From positions 1 through 21,449 of the forward strand of contig JALHDI010000041.1 of assembly GCA_022839045.1 (NCBI GenBank): 21,449 nucleotides of DNA. The letters are read 5' to 3'. Below, one piece after another: positions 13,705 to 21,449 of the stretch. The notes under the pieces are model-generated. The model ran no database searches. It was not told the DNA's origin and saw only the letters and a program-made list of their open reading frames with translations. The first letter of the stretch is position 1. Each line of letters opens with the position of its first letter. Source of the stretch: Sporomusaceae bacterium. Lineage in GTDB: Bacteria; Bacillota_C; Negativicutes; Sporomusales_B; UBA7701. The position numbers were made by a program, and so were the translations under genes.

Positions 13705-14199
13705 TTGTCAGTATGGGAGATTCCCCACGGGCTAAAACTGGAGCCCGGATCAGCCGTTAAAGTCGTTACGATCGCGGTTGATCAGGAAAAGCATCGAGGA
13801 CATAAAAAGTATAAGGATGATCACAAGGATTTTAAAGACTATAAAGAGCATAAAGATAAAGACGAATGCAAGGATCCAAAGGACCATAAGGATAAAGACT
13901 GCAAAGACCATAAAGACCACAAAGACAATAAGGAGCACAAAGATTTCGGAGACGTAGAGGGTATCTTTACGGGAGTTGTTTTGGGCGAAACCAATATCAA
14001 CTTGCATCGCGACGCGTGTAAGTATCCACCAGCGAAGGAGGACGGGAAAAAGAAAGACAAACCTCCTCTAAATGTCAAAGAAGAAGAGCAGTTCCTTGTA
14101 TTATCGCTGCTAAAACCCTCCCCACCATTTTCCGCAGGTCAGATTGTCTTGATCAACGTGGAACAAATCGTAGCCCTTACGATCATTAACAGCAAATAA
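13705..14199 (+). CDS. Lys/Asp/His-repeat protein (E), member of the local beta-strand paralog family
   Basis: A 164-aa protein from TTG 13705, which follows AGAGGTG by six bases; it begins MSVWEIPHGLKLEPG. An upstream TTG at 13633 would add 24 residues but crosses the hairpin at 13640-13671, so I reject it. The first strand is GSAVKVVTIAV (15-25). A low-complexity insert of KDHKD, KDECKD and KDHKDK units follows directly (about residues 28-80). Then come GIFTGVVLGETNINL, a short basic loop, and the family end EQFLVLSLLKPSPPF plus GQIVLINVEQIVAL. So the insert is in the loop after the first strand, not in the later loop used by D. There is no signal peptide. The function is unknown. Confidence 0.8.
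   Translation: MSVWEIPHGLKLEPGSAVKVVTIAVDQEKHRGHKKYKDDHKDFKDYKEHKDKDECKDPKDHKDKDCKDHKDHKDNKEHKDFGDVEGIFTGVVLGETNINLHRDACKYPPAKEDGKKKDKPPLNVKEEEQFLVLSLLKPSPPFSAGQIVLINVEQIVALTIINSK
13801..13945 (+). repeat. Short KDH/KDK-type repeat region in gene E
   Basis: An A-rich run of 6- to 9-base units of the type AAAGACCAT and AAGGATAAAGAC encodes alternating Lys, Asp and His with single Cys and Tyr. It is less regular than the gene D array. The GC content is clearly below that of the neighbouring housekeeping genes. Confidence 0.7.
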
Positions 14200-14272
14200 A
14201 GAGAGATGCTAATCCAAGGAAAATAATTATCATCTTGGCGGTATGCCTACCGGGTTGTGGGAGTCAAAAGTA

Positions 14273-14301
14273 TTGCTAAGGGGGGCGGCATATGTTATAA
14301 T
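14273..14301 (+). promoter_or_regulatory. Promoter of the T-box-pheA-aroF unit
   Basis: TTGCTA (14273-14278) and TATAAT (14296-14301) are separated by exactly 17 bases. Transcription would begin near 14308, just upstream of stem I of the T-box leader. Confidence 0.85.
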
Positions 14302-14307
14302 GACATT

Positions 14308-14597
14308 CAACAACCGCACAGCGCAAAGACCGTGAACAGGAAAAGTAGGCGTGGCGCCTTGTCGCAGAGAGCCGGGGGTGGTGGGAGCCCGGTACGGGTA
14401 AGATGCCGAAGTTCTCCTGGGAGTTGCAAGCTGAAGCCCGTCAGGGTGGTAGGTGACGCCGGGAACCTTCGCCGTTACAAGAAGGGGGGTATCGGCTTCG
14501 GCCCGTACCCTTGGAGGTGATCCGCCTTTTGGCGGGTAACAAAGGTGGTACCGCGAGTTAAGCCCTCGTCCTTTAAGGACGAGGGCTTTTTGTTTTT
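14308..14597 (+). ncRNA. T-box leader, Phe specifier (TTC)
   Basis: The full T-box plan is present: stem I opening GAACAGGAAAAGTA (14334-14347), CAGAGAGCC distal-side sequence, GAAG then the specifier codon TTC (14412-14414) followed by TCCTGGGAGT, a small stem at 14522-14535, and the T-box AAAGGTGGTACCGCG (14541-14555). Specifier TTC means Phe, matching the pheA gene downstream. An uncharged tRNA-Phe would pair with TTC and with the T-box bulge, favouring the anti-terminator. A terminator stem follows at 14561-14587. Confidence 0.95.
14561..14597 (+). terminator. T-box regulated terminator
   Basis: AGCCCTCGTCC (14561-14571) pairs perfectly with GGACGAGGGCT (14577-14587) around TTTAA and is followed by TTTTGTTTTT. 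It lies 43 bases before the pheA start and is the conditional stop used when tRNA-Phe is charged. Confidence 0.92.
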
Positions 14598-14640
14598 CCC
14601 GGTACAATGGCCCAATAATATTTTTTAGGAGGAGATCACT

Positions 14641-15513
14641 GTGACAACATCCAGCCCTCAGCCGGCTGCCGAGCCGAAAGTCGCCTATCTCGGTCCCCGC
14701 GGCACCTTTAGCGAGGAAATCACGCTCAGCTTTTACCGGGGAGTAGAGGGATACTTTACGCCATATGCGACCATCGACGCGGTGATCAGAGCGGTGGCCG
14801 GCGGCGAGGCGGTGGAGGGCATCGTGCCGGTGGAGAATTCCCTCGACGGCTCGGTGAACATCACTCTTGACACCTTGGCCCACGAGGTGGACCTCCGTAT
14901 CGTGAAAGAGATGGTGCTGCCTATCCGACACAACCTGCTGGCCCGGGCAGATACCAAGCACATCAACGTTATCCTCTCCCATCCCCAGGCGTTCGCCCAA
15001 TGCCGCGGCTACCTGCGCGAACATTATCCCGGCGCCGAACTGGTCGCCGTGGACAGCACCGCGGCCGCCGCCTATCAGGTGGCCAGCGGCGCCAAGAATA
15101 CCGCCGCTATCGGCAGCCTGCGAGCCGCCCGGCTCTACAGCCTCGCTGTGACGGCGGCCGATATCCAGGATAACCCGCACAACAGCACGCGCTTCATCGT
15201 TCTCGCCCGCGATGCGGCGCCCGCGGCCGGGCCGAATTGCAAGACTTCCCTTATCTGCCAGATAAACGGCGAGAAGCCGGGCAGCTTGTACGACATCCTC
15301 GGCGAATTCGCCCGCCGCCAGGTCAACCTTACGAAAATCGAGTCCCGGCCCGCCCGAACAGGTCTCGGACTGTATATCTTTTTCCTGGACGCCGAAGGCA
15401 GCCTGGAGGACGGGAATGTCCGCGCCGCGGTCAAGGCCGTCCGCGAGAGAAGCCTGTGGTTCAAGAGCCTTGGCTCGTATCCGGTGTGCATGGTAAAAAA
15501 TAAGGTCGAGTGA
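14641..15513 (+). CDS. pheA: Prephenate dehydratase
   Basis: A 290-aa monofunctional prephenate dehydratase that converts prephenate to phenylpyruvate. Motifs: [12 protein letters not shown] (residues 15-26), [11 protein letters not shown] (62-72), the catalytic Thr-Arg-Phe at 183-185 (TRFIVLAR), and a C-terminal ACT domain with ESRP (234-237), which binds phenylalanine as feedback inhibitor. No chorismate mutase part is present. The GTG start 14641 follows AGGAGGAG by six bases. It is the first gene after the Phe-type T-box, so its expression responds to tRNA-Phe charging, and aroF starts 12 bases after its stop. Confidence 0.97.
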   Translation: MTTSSPQPAAEPKVAYLGPRGTFSEEITLSFYRGVEGYFTPYATIDAVIRAVAGGEAVEGIVPVENSLDGSVNITLDTLAHEVDLRIVKEMVLPIRHNLLARADTKHINVILSHPQAFAQCRGYLREHYPGAELVAVDSTAAAAYQVASGAKNTAAIGSLRAARLYSLAVTAADIQDNPHNSTRFIVLARDAAPAAGPNCKTSLICQINGEKPGSLYDILGEFARRQVNLTKIESRPARTGLGLYIFFLDAEGSLEDGNVRAAVKAVRERSLWFKSLGSYPVCMVKNKVE

Positions 15514-15524
15514 GGAGGATCGCC

Positions 15525-16538
15525 ATGGTAATCGTAATGAAACCGGACGCCGCCGACAGCCACGTCCGCCACGTGGTCAGCCGCATCGAGGCGGCCGGCC
15601 TTTCTACCTGCCTGTCGTGCGGCCAGGACAGGACACTGATCGGTATCGTCGGCGACAAGCGGCTGATCGTCACTTTGCCGGTGGAAGCCTTCCCCGGCGT
15701 GGAAAAGGTTCTGCCGGTCACCGACAGCTACAAGCTGGCCAGTCGGCAGTTCCGTCCCGAGGCGACGGTTGTCGACGCCCGCGGGGTGGCGATCGGCGGC
15801 GGGAGTCTGGTCGTCATGGCCGGGCCATGTGCCGTGGAAAGCCGCCAGCAGTTGCTCGAAGCGGCCGAAATAGCTCGGGAGGGCGGCGCGCAGTTCTTGC
15901 GGGGCGGAGCGTTCAAGCCGCGTACTTCGCCGTACTCGTTCCAGGGGCTGGAGCGCCAGGGACTGGAGTTTCTGGCTGAGGCCCGCGAGGCTACCGGCTT
16001 GAAAATAGTAACCGAGGTCGTGGACGTTACCTTGGTGGCGATGGTGGCGGAATATGCCGACGTGTTGCAGATCGGCGCCCGCAATATGCAGAACTTCAAG
16101 CTGCTGCAGGCGGTCGGTCAGGCAGGCAAGCCGGTGCTTCTCAAACGGGGGATCGCGGCGACCATCAGCGAATGGCTGCACGCCGCGGAATATATCCTCA
16201 GCGAGGGGAACTACCAGGTTGTGCTCTGCGAACGGGGCATCCGCACTTTCGAGGAATACACCCGCAATACCTTGGATCTAAGCGCGGTCGTGGCGGCGAA
16301 AAGGCTCAGCCATCTGCCGGTCATTGTCGATCCCAGCCACGGCACCGGCCGCCGCGAGCTTGTCGGGCCGATGGCGCTGGCCGCCGTGGCCGCAGGCGCA
16401 GACGGGCTGATGGTCGAGATGCACCCCAATCCGGCGGCGGCTCTTTCCGACGGGCCCCAGTCCCTCGATCCCGATCAGTACCGGGAGCTGATGGCGGCTG
16501 TACGGTCGTTGGCTGCTTTTCTCCGCCCGGCGGTGTAG
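15525..16538 (+). CDS. aroF: 3-deoxy-7-phosphoheptulonate synthase (DAHP synthase, type I beta)
   Basis: A 337-aa DAHP synthase that condenses PEP and erythrose 4-phosphate, the first step of the shikimate pathway. Residues 1-80 form a ferredoxin-like N-terminal domain ([17 protein letters not shown]), as in the Thermotoga-type enzyme that senses aromatic amino acids. The barrel follows: MAGPCAVES (about 98-106), [34 protein letters not shown] and [12 protein letters not shown] 15525 follows GAGGAGG (15511-15517); an earlier GTG at 15510 overlaps the pheA stop and is less likely. Being second in the T-box unit, it is co-regulated by tRNA-Phe. Its stop abuts that of the convergent HD-GYP gene. 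Confidence 0.96.
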   Translation: MVIVMKPDAADSHVRHVVSRIEAAGLSTCLSCGQDRTLIGIVGDKRLIVTLPVEAFPGVEKVLPVTDSYKLASRQFRPEATVVDARGVAIGGGSLVVMAGPCAVESRQQLLEAAEIAREGGAQFLRGGAFKPRTSPYSFQGLERQGLEFLAEAREATGLKIVTEVVDVTLVAMVAEYADVLQIGARNMQNFKLLQAVGQAGKPVLLKRGIAATISEWLHAAEYILSEGNYQVVLCERGIRTFEEYTRNTLDLSAVVAAKRLSHLPVIVDPSHGTGRRELVGPMALAAVAAGADGLMVEMHPNPAAALSDGPQSLDPDQYRELMAAVRSLAAFLRPAV

Positions 16539-17603
16539 CTAGCGTATTACGTGATGGATACGGAGCTCGGGGTCGTCGGCCAGGTCAAGGACCGCGCCGC
16601 TCGTGAGCTGAACGATCGAGCGGGAGGGCGACACCGGGTTGAGATAGACCACCCGGGCTTCACGACCGTCGTTTAAGGCGACGATATTGCCGGACAGGAA
16701 ATTGAGCATCCGGCCGGTGAACAGCAGGCATATTTCCGGGTCGGCCCGGTGCTTGGCGTCGTTGACTTTTTCCAGGCCCGAGTAGGGACTGTAAACGGTG
16801 GACGGATCGCGGTTTATCGTCAGGGCCTCGTCGTAGATGTCGGCGACGGCAACGATCTTGGCGTAGGGGTGGATTTTGTCTCCCGGGAGGCTGAGCGGGT
16901 AGCCGCTACGGTCGTTGCGCTCGTGGTGCTGGGCGATGCCGGCTTTTACGCTGGAGGCAAGGTCCAGGCCCTTGACGAGCTCGAAACCATAGCGGACATG
17001 ATGCTTGTAATGGACGTATTCGTCCGGCGGCAGCAGGTTGGTGCGGTGGAGGAGGGATTGCGGGAGTTGAGATTTGCCGACATCGTGGAGCAGGCCGGCG
17101 AGGGAGACGGCGTTGACAACTTCCGGAGGGTAGTTCATCCAGGTGGCGATAAGGGCAGCGATGACGCCGACGTTGACGCTGTGCTGGAAGGTGGCGTCGT
17201 CGCAGGGCGGCAGGTCGTAAAGACGGTCGACGACGTTGCCGGCCGACTGTACGCCTGCGGTCAATTCTTCGGCGGTGGCCGTAAAAGCTTCCAGAGAGAC
17301 CTCCTGGCTGGCTCTTAGGGTCGTAAACGCGCGCTGAACGACGCTGACCGACTTGTTGTAGCTGTTGACGAATTGTTCGACTTCTTGGCTGACAATAGGG
17401 TTGACAGGTACTTCGCTGACAATATTGACAACGGTGATTTGCCAGTTTTTCAACTTTTTGATGGTATGGCTGCTGACAATAGTACCGGTGCCGACCAGAA
17501 CGGCACCGTCTCCCGAGACGAGGTCATGGCTTAGTTCCATTCCCGGAACGAGTTGATCAACGTGGAGTTGTACCGTTCTGCGGGTGGATTCCTTTTGTGC
17601 CAT
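16539..17603 (-). CDS. HD-GYP domain protein (predicted cyclic-di-GMP phosphodiesterase)
   Basis: A 354-aa signalling protein. The HD-GYP domain has LLHDVGKSQLP (His173/Asp174), HHVRYGFELV, HHERNDRSGYP (His226-His227, GYP 234-236) and ADIYDEAL, so all metal-binding motifs are intact. Such domains hydrolyse cyclic di-GMP or related dinucleotides. The N-terminal 125 residues (VQLHVDQLVPGMEL, VLVGTGTIVSSHTIKK) look like a small beta-rich domain common in this family, and the C-terminal 60 residues (IVALNDGREARVVYL) form another. There is no signal peptide or membrane segment, so it is cytoplasmic. ATG 17603 follows AAGGGAAAATGTGA. Its stop codon is directly adjacent to the aroF stop. Confidence 0.93.
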   Translation of the reverse strand: MAQKESTRRTVQLHVDQLVPGMELSHDLVSGDGAVLVGTGTIVSSHTIKKLKNWQITVVNIVSEVPVNPIVSQEVEQFVNSYNKSVSVVQRAFTTLRASQEVSLEAFTATAEELTAGVQSAGNVVDRLYDLPPCDDATFQHSVNVGVIAALIATWMNYPPEVVNAVSLAGLLHDVGKSQLPQSLLHRTNLLPPDEYVHYKHHVRYGFELVKGLDLASSVKAGIAQHHERNDRSGYPLSLPGDKIHPYAKIVAVADIYDEALTINRDPSTVYSPYSGLEKVNDAKHRADPEICLLFTGRMLNFLSGNIVALNDGREARVVYLNPVSPSRSIVQLTSGAVLDLADDPELRIHHVIR

Positions 17604-17818
17604 TCACATTTTCCCTTCAGAAATAATTCCTATATTATGGTAATTACGACGATGGAACTGTTTTTCCTTTGGGTAGAATGCATTTTTTCGCGAAATAATG
17701 ACATTTTTTATATATTTGGTTCGTCCTCCTCACCGGCAGGGATTATCGCGCATGGAAAAGAAGATAATAAGAAATATTAGGTAATGGCGCCGGAAACAAC
17801 TAATGTGAGGTGACGTCA

Positions 17819-18079
17819 ATGACCAACTGTTCGACGATCATGGCCATTCTTCAGGAGAACCGCGTCGAGACTGCTCCCAAGGTCCAGGATATTCTCACCG
17901 AATTCGGCTGCTTCATCAGGGTCAGGCTTGGACTGCATGACGCCGCAATCGACCAATGCAGCAACACCGGCCTCATCCTCCTCCAACTGTGCGGTGAGGA
18001 CATCCCGGTCAAAGACATGGAGAAAAAGCTCAGCGCTATCCCCAACGTCAAGGTAAAGACCATGAGCCTGGATTTCTAA
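17819..18079 (+). CDS. TM1266-like ACT-fold protein (iron-only hydrogenase system regulator family)
   Basis: An 86-aa protein beginning MTNCSTIMAIL. Strand-helix-strand elements run STIMAILQENRV, KVQDILTEFGCFIRVRLGL, GLILLQLCGEDIPVKDMEKKL and NVKVKTMSLDF, an ACT/ferredoxin-like order matching the TM1266 family. This family is often found near iron-only hydrogenase genes and called a regulator of that system. ATG 17819 follows GAGGTG by seven bases. A GC-rich hairpin follows at 18101-18124 but without a T tail. The iron-sulfur protein gene after it has its own promoter. The family fit is good by pattern; the role is inferred. Confidence 0.78.
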   Translation: MTNCSTIMAILQENRVETAPKVQDILTEFGCFIRVRLGLHDAAIDQCSNTGLILLQLCGEDIPVKDMEKKLSAIPNVKVKTMSLDF

Positions 18080-18151
18080 AGGAGCCTTAGCCATCGGGAG
18101 GCCGCGGGTGCTGGTGCCCGCGGCTTCGCGCGTGTGGCCGGATTAACCGCC

Positions 18152-18180
18152 TTGACAAATGCAGGAAGAGTATATATGAT
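18152..18180 (+). promoter_or_regulatory. Promoter of the DUF362-ybaK unit
   Basis: TTGACA (18152-18157), a 17-base spacer, and TATGAT (18175-18180). This is close to consensus for the housekeeping sigma factor and lies about 39 bases before the TTG start codon at 18219. Confidence 0.85.
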
Positions 18181-18218
18181 TTGGAGAAAAAACAGAAAAC
18201 AAACGCGAGGTGTTCCAA

Positions 18219-19292
18219 TTGACCGCTAAAGTGTACTTTCTCCCCGTGACCGACGGTTTGCCGGCCAGCGAGCAGGCGGTGGCGATGGACAGGATTTACC
18301 AGGCGTCCGGCGCCGATGCCGCGATCGCCGCCAAAGACTTCGTAGCCGTCAAGCTACATGTCGGCGAAAAGAAGAATACCACCCACATAAAACCGGAGCT
18401 TATCAAGCTGCTCGTCGACAGGATCAAGGATAAGGGCGGCGTCCCTTTCCTCACCGAGACCTCGACTCTCTACAAGGGAGAGCGCGAGAACGCCGTCAAG
18501 CACATCCTCCACGCTCATCGCCACGGTTTCGGCATCGACAGCGTTGGCGCACCGTTCATAATGGCCGACGGCCTCACCGGCAACACCGAGTACGAGGTGG
18601 CGATCGACGGCGAACTCCATAAAAGTGTCAAGGTCGCGCGCGAAGTGATGAGCGCCGACGCTCTGATAGCCGTTTCTCATCCTACCGGTCACCCGGCCGC
18701 CGGTCTGGGCGCTTGTCTCAAGAACCTCGGCATGGGGCTGGCCAGCCGTATGGGGAAAATGCGCCAGCACTCGGCGATGCTGCCTGAGGTGCTGACCGAC
18801 AAATGCCGCTTCTGTGGCAAGTGCATCAAATGGTGTCCCCGCGAGACGATCATCGAGAAGGACGGCAAAGCCTACATCATGACGGAAAAATGCATCGGCT
18901 GCGGCGAATGCCTGGCGATGTGCCGTTTCGACGCCGTCAGTTACGACTGGGGCGCGGAATCGGGCTACATGCAGCGCAGCATGGCCGAGCACGCCTACGG
19001 GGTCGTCGCCGGCAAAAAGGGCAGGTGCTTCTTTTTCAACGTCATGATCGACATGACCAAGGACTGCGACTGTTTCAACGTCGACCAGCGCAAGTTCATC
19101 CCCGACATCGGCATCCTCGCTTCCGACGACCCGGTCGCCATCGACAAAGCAACCCTCGATCTCACCGCCAAGGCCCATGGTCAATCGCTGGCCCAACTGG
19201 CGTACGCCAAGCATGACGCCATGATCCAGATCGAACACGCCGCCAAGATAGGCATGGGTTCCCTCGATTATGAGCTGATCGAGGTCAAATGA
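18219..19292 (+). CDS. DUF362 domain protein with two 4Fe-4S clusters
   Basis: A 357-aa protein from TTG 18219, eight bases after GCGAGG; a GTG at 18210 would overlap that site. The DUF362 part comes first (FVAVKLHVGEKKNTTHI, GGVPFLTETSTLYKG, SADALIAVSHPTGHP), then a bacterial ferredoxin insert with CRFCGKCIKWCP (cysteines 196, 199, 202, 206) and CIGCGECLAMC (225, 228, 231, 235), then the C-terminal DUF362 end (IGILASDDPVAID). The protein is soluble and predicted to carry two 4Fe-4S clusters for electron transfer. The family has no settled function. It starts its own transcription unit and is followed by ybaK after 9 bases. Confidence 0.92.
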   Translation: MTAKVYFLPVTDGLPASEQAVAMDRIYQASGADAAIAAKDFVAVKLHVGEKKNTTHIKPELIKLLVDRIKDKGGVPFLTETSTLYKGERENAVKHILHAHRHGFGIDSVGAPFIMADGLTGNTEYEVAIDGELHKSVKVAREVMSADALIAVSHPTGHPAAGLGACLKNLGMGLASRMGKMRQHSAMLPEVLTDKCRFCGKCIKWCPRETIIEKDGKAYIMTEKCIGCGECLAMCRFDAVSYDWGAESGYMQRSMAEHAYGVVAGKKGRCFFFNVMIDMTKDCDCFNVDQRKFIPDIGILASDDPVAIDKATLDLTAKAHGQSLAQLAYAKHDAMIQIEHAAKIGMGSLDYELIEVK

Positions 19293-19301
19293 GGTAATCG
19301 C

Positions 19302-19778
19302 ATGAAAACCAACGCCGCCCGGATTCTCGACGGGTTCAAATTGGCCTACAGGCTCATAGAATATCCGGTGGACGAGAATGACCTGAGCGCCGAGAACGTC
19401 GCCGCGAAGGTCGGCATGCCACCGGAACAGGTCTTTAAGACGCTCGTAGCCAGAGGGGACAGATCAGGCGTCATCCTGGCCTGCATTCCCGGCTCGTTCG
19501 AGCTCGACCTCAAGGCTCTGGCCGCGGTAAGCGGCAACAAAAAGGTCGACATGGTACCGCTGAAGGAGGTTCAACTGCTTACCGGCTACATCCGCGGCGG
19601 CGTATCCCCCGTCGGTACAAAAAAACGGTATCCCACCTATTTTGACGAAACTATCCTCGTCTGGCCGGAGATAGCGGTTAGCGCCGGCGTGCGCGGCTGC
19701 CAGATGGTGCTGTCGCCGGACGACGTCCTGGCGGTGGTGGGCGGCAAGACCGGCGCTATCGCCCGGGCGAAAACATGA
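19302..19778 (+). CDS. ybaK: Cys-tRNA(Pro)/aminoacyl-tRNA deacylase YbaK
   Basis: A 158-aa protein of the YbaK/EbsC family that clears misacylated tRNA, mainly Cys-tRNA(Pro). Landmarks are [21 protein letters not shown], the conserved Lys46 in [22 protein letters not shown] and [14 protein letters not shown] near residue 105. The length is typical. ATG 19302 is nine bases after the DUF362 stop and follows GAGGTAATC. The two genes share a promoter; I see no functional link between them. Confidence 0.93.
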   Translation: MKTNAARILDGFKLAYRLIEYPVDENDLSAENVAAKVGMPPEQVFKTLVARGDRSGVILACIPGSFELDLKALAAVSGNKKVDMVPLKEVQLLTGYIRGGVSPVGTKKRYPTYFDETILVWPEIAVSAGVRGCQMVLSPDDVLAVVGGKTGAIARAKT

Positions 19779-19821
19779 CAGGGGGAATCAGCGCGACCTT
19801 CCCCGGAAATTGAGGTGTGAT

Positions 19822-21324
19822 ATGCTATACCATAGTACCCGCGGCGGCCGGGAGAAGCTGACGGCGGCGGCGGCGATCAAGACCGGCATCGCTCCCGATG
19901 GCGGCCTGTTCGTTCCCGAGGCTGTGCCGCGGACAGACAAGAGTTTTCTCGAGGACCTTCTGCCGCTCGGTTACCGGCAGCGGGCTGTTAGCATTCTCGA
20001 ACTTTTTCTCGCCGACTACTCGCGGGACGAGATAACCGCCTGCGTCGATGCCGCCTACGGCGCCGCCAAGTTCGATCACCCGGCCGTCGCCCCGGTCACT
20101 CCGTTGGGCGGCGGCACCCATATGCTCGAGCTGTGGCATGGGCCGACCAGCGCTTTCAAGGATATGGCGCTGCAGATCCTGCCCCAGTTGCTGGTGCGTG
20201 CGCTGGCCAAGACCGGGGAAACGGCCGAAATCGTCATCCTCGTGGCCACCTCGGGCGATACCGGTAAGGCGGCCCTCGAAGGCTTCCGGGATGTGGAGCG
20301 GACCCGTATCGTCGTCTTCTTCCCCCACGAAGGGGTCAGCGAGATGCAGCGCCTGCAGATGGTCACCCAGGAAGGCGGCAACGTCTCCGTCGTAGCGGTG
20401 CGCGGCAACTTCGACGATACCCAGTCGGGTGTCAAGCGGATTTTCGGTGACCGTTCGGCCGGCGAACAGCTGGCAGCCCGCGGCTTCAAGCTTTCTTCCG
20501 CCAATTCGATCAACTGGGGGCGCCTGCTACCGCAGATAGTTTACTATTTCAGCGCCTACGCCGACCTGCTCAACGCGGGAGCGATCTTCGCCGGGCAACC
20601 GGTTAATTTCGTCGTGCCCACAGGCAATTTCGGCAACATCCTCGCCGGCTATTACGCCAAACTCATGGGGCTGCCGGTCAATAGGCTGGTCTGCGCCGCC
20701 AACGCCAACAACGTGCTTACCGATTTCCTCCGTACGGGGATATACGACCGCCGGCGCAGCTTCCACAAGACCATTTCCCCCTCCATGGATATCCTCATCT
20801 CCAGCAACCTGGAAAGGCTCCTTTATCATGTAACCGGCGGCGACTCCGCCCAGGTGGCGGCATGGATGGGGCAGCTGAACGCGGACGGCGCCTACCGAGT
20901 GGAAGGGACGCCGCTGGCCGCGATTCAGGATACATTCTGGTCGGATTGGGCCGGCGATCGGGATACGACCGCCGAAATCAAGGCGGTATATGATCGGCAT
21001 CGCTATCTCATCGATCCCCATACGGCGGTGGCGTCCCGCGTGCTGAAGGCCTACCGCGCGGCTACCGGCGATGAAGTTCCCGCCGTCGTCGTGTCCACCG
21101 CCAGCCCGTTCAAATTCAACGACAACGTTCTGGCAGCCCTCGCCGGGCCCGATGCTTTGACAGGCAAGTCGACCTTCGCGGCCGCCCGGGAGCTTTCCCG
21201 GCTGACAGATAACCCGATGCCTGCCTCGCTGGCCGGCCTCGAGCACAAGAACGTGAGGCACACGGCCGTCTGCGATCCGGGCGAGATGAAGACGATGGTT
21301 GAAAAGGCTTTGACCAAGAAGTAG
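19822..21324 (+). CDS. thrC: Threonine synthase
   Basis: A 500-aa PLP enzyme that converts O-phosphohomoserine to threonine. The N-terminal domain reads YHSTRGG...TGIAPDGGLFVPE, as in the long (class II) threonine synthases. The PLP lysine is Lys113 in WHGPTSAFKDMALQ, followed by VATSGDTGKAALEG and the phosphate loop VPTGNFGNILAGYYA. ATG 19822 follows GAGGTG closely; an in-frame TTG at 19810 is upstream of that site and rejected. It lies 43 bases after ybaK with no terminator visible between, and may be co-transcribed. Confidence 0.96.
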   Translation: MLYHSTRGGREKLTAAAAIKTGIAPDGGLFVPEAVPRTDKSFLEDLLPLGYRQRAVSILELFLADYSRDEITACVDAAYGAAKFDHPAVAPVTPLGGGTHMLELWHGPTSAFKDMALQILPQLLVRALAKTGETAEIVILVATSGDTGKAALEGFRDVERTRIVVFFPHEGVSEMQRLQMVTQEGGNVSVVAVRGNFDDTQSGVKRIFGDRSAGEQLAARGFKLSSANSINWGRLLPQIVYYFSAYADLLNAGAIFAGQPVNFVVPTGNFGNILAGYYAKLMGLPVNRLVCAANANNVLTDFLRTGIYDRRRSFHKTISPSMDILISSNLERLLYHVTGGDSAQVAAWMGQLNADGAYRVEGTPLAAIQDTFWSDWAGDRDTTAEIKAVYDRHRYLIDPHTAVASRVLKAYRAATGDEVPAVVVSTASPFKFNDNVLAALAGPDALTGKSTFAAARELSRLTDNPMPASLAGLEHKNVRHTAVCDPGEMKTMVEKALTKK

Positions 21325-21350
21325 TAAAGATAAAAGATAGGGGATACAGC

Positions 21351-21449
21351 ATGGATTACGACCAAACGATGCTAAGTAAAGCCGGCAAGGTAAGCTACAA
21401 CCTGCCGGTGCCCGTGCTGGTGGAGCGCGCCCTGCGCGCCGGCGAAGGC
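21351..21449 (+). CDS. pckA: Phosphoenolpyruvate carboxykinase (ATP), N-terminal fragment
   Basis: Thirty-three codons up to the right window edge. The reading SYNLPVPVLVERALRAGEG matches the start of ATP-dependent PEP carboxykinase (the N-L-x-V-x-x-L-x-E-x-A-L-x-x-G-E-G pattern), which converts oxaloacetate and ATP to PEP in gluconeogenesis. ATG 21351 follows AGGGGAT. Catalytic parts lie outside the window, so the call rests on this short motif. It starts 26 bases after thrC. Confidence 0.75.
   Translation, partial: MDYDQTMLSKAGKVSYNLPVPVLVERALRAGEG

Noticed and set aside
18101..18124. GC-rich hairpin after the TM1266-like gene as a terminator
   Set aside because: GCCGCGGG/CCCGCGGC stem is strong but has no T tail, so I cannot call it an intrinsic terminator.

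Overview
The window is most likely chromosome from a Negativicutes bacterium of the Sporomusa type (Sporomusaceae: diderm, spore-forming, anaerobic Firmicutes). I infer this from a tandem pair of CobT-like genes of the ArsA/ArsB type, known from Sporomusa and Veillonella, from the T-box leader and Firmicutes-type ribosome binding sites, from an iron-only-hydrogenase-type regulator beside a ferredoxin-like protein, and from moderately high GC. No database search was possible, so the genus is not fixed.

Layout. 1-1085: a truncated ABM-like monooxygenase gene and an AraC-family regulator, both on the minus strand. 1086-1452: a regulatory gap with an inverted repeat, a candidate small RNA and a promoter. 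1453-3338: an uncharacterised 504-aa protein with a C-terminal helix-turn-helix, then a zinc-ribbon membrane protein; a bidirectional terminator follows. 3390-6218 (minus): glutamine-dependent NAD synthetase (nadE) and a radical SAM protein in one operon. 6428-8103: a PLP-dependent threonine/serine dehydratase and a small exported protein. 8150-10642: a complete unit of promoter, cobalamin riboswitch, riboswitch terminator, arsA, arsB and terminator. 10831-14199: an accessory block of five small proteins that look like diverged copies of one beta-strand domain, three carrying Lys/Asp-rich repeats, with an L,D-transpeptidase gene in the middle. 14273-16538: a promoter, a Phe-type T-box leader, pheA and aroF. 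16539-17603 (minus): an HD-GYP protein. 17819-21449: a TM1266-like regulator, a DUF362 ferredoxin-like protein, ybaK, thrC and the start of pckA.

How the genes work together. The ArsAB unit would activate phenol or p-cresol as the lower ligand of cobamides, with the riboswitch shutting it off when cobamide is plentiful. The T-box couples pheA-aroF (first and late steps of phenylalanine synthesis) to charging of tRNA-Phe, so the window holds two separate RNA-controlled aromatic/cobamide units. The 10.8-14.2 kb block is the most unusual part: its paralogs share a C-terminal strand motif, while the charged repeat insert sits in different loops and varies in length in whole codons. A surface or spore-coat role is a plausible guess but is not shown by the sequence.
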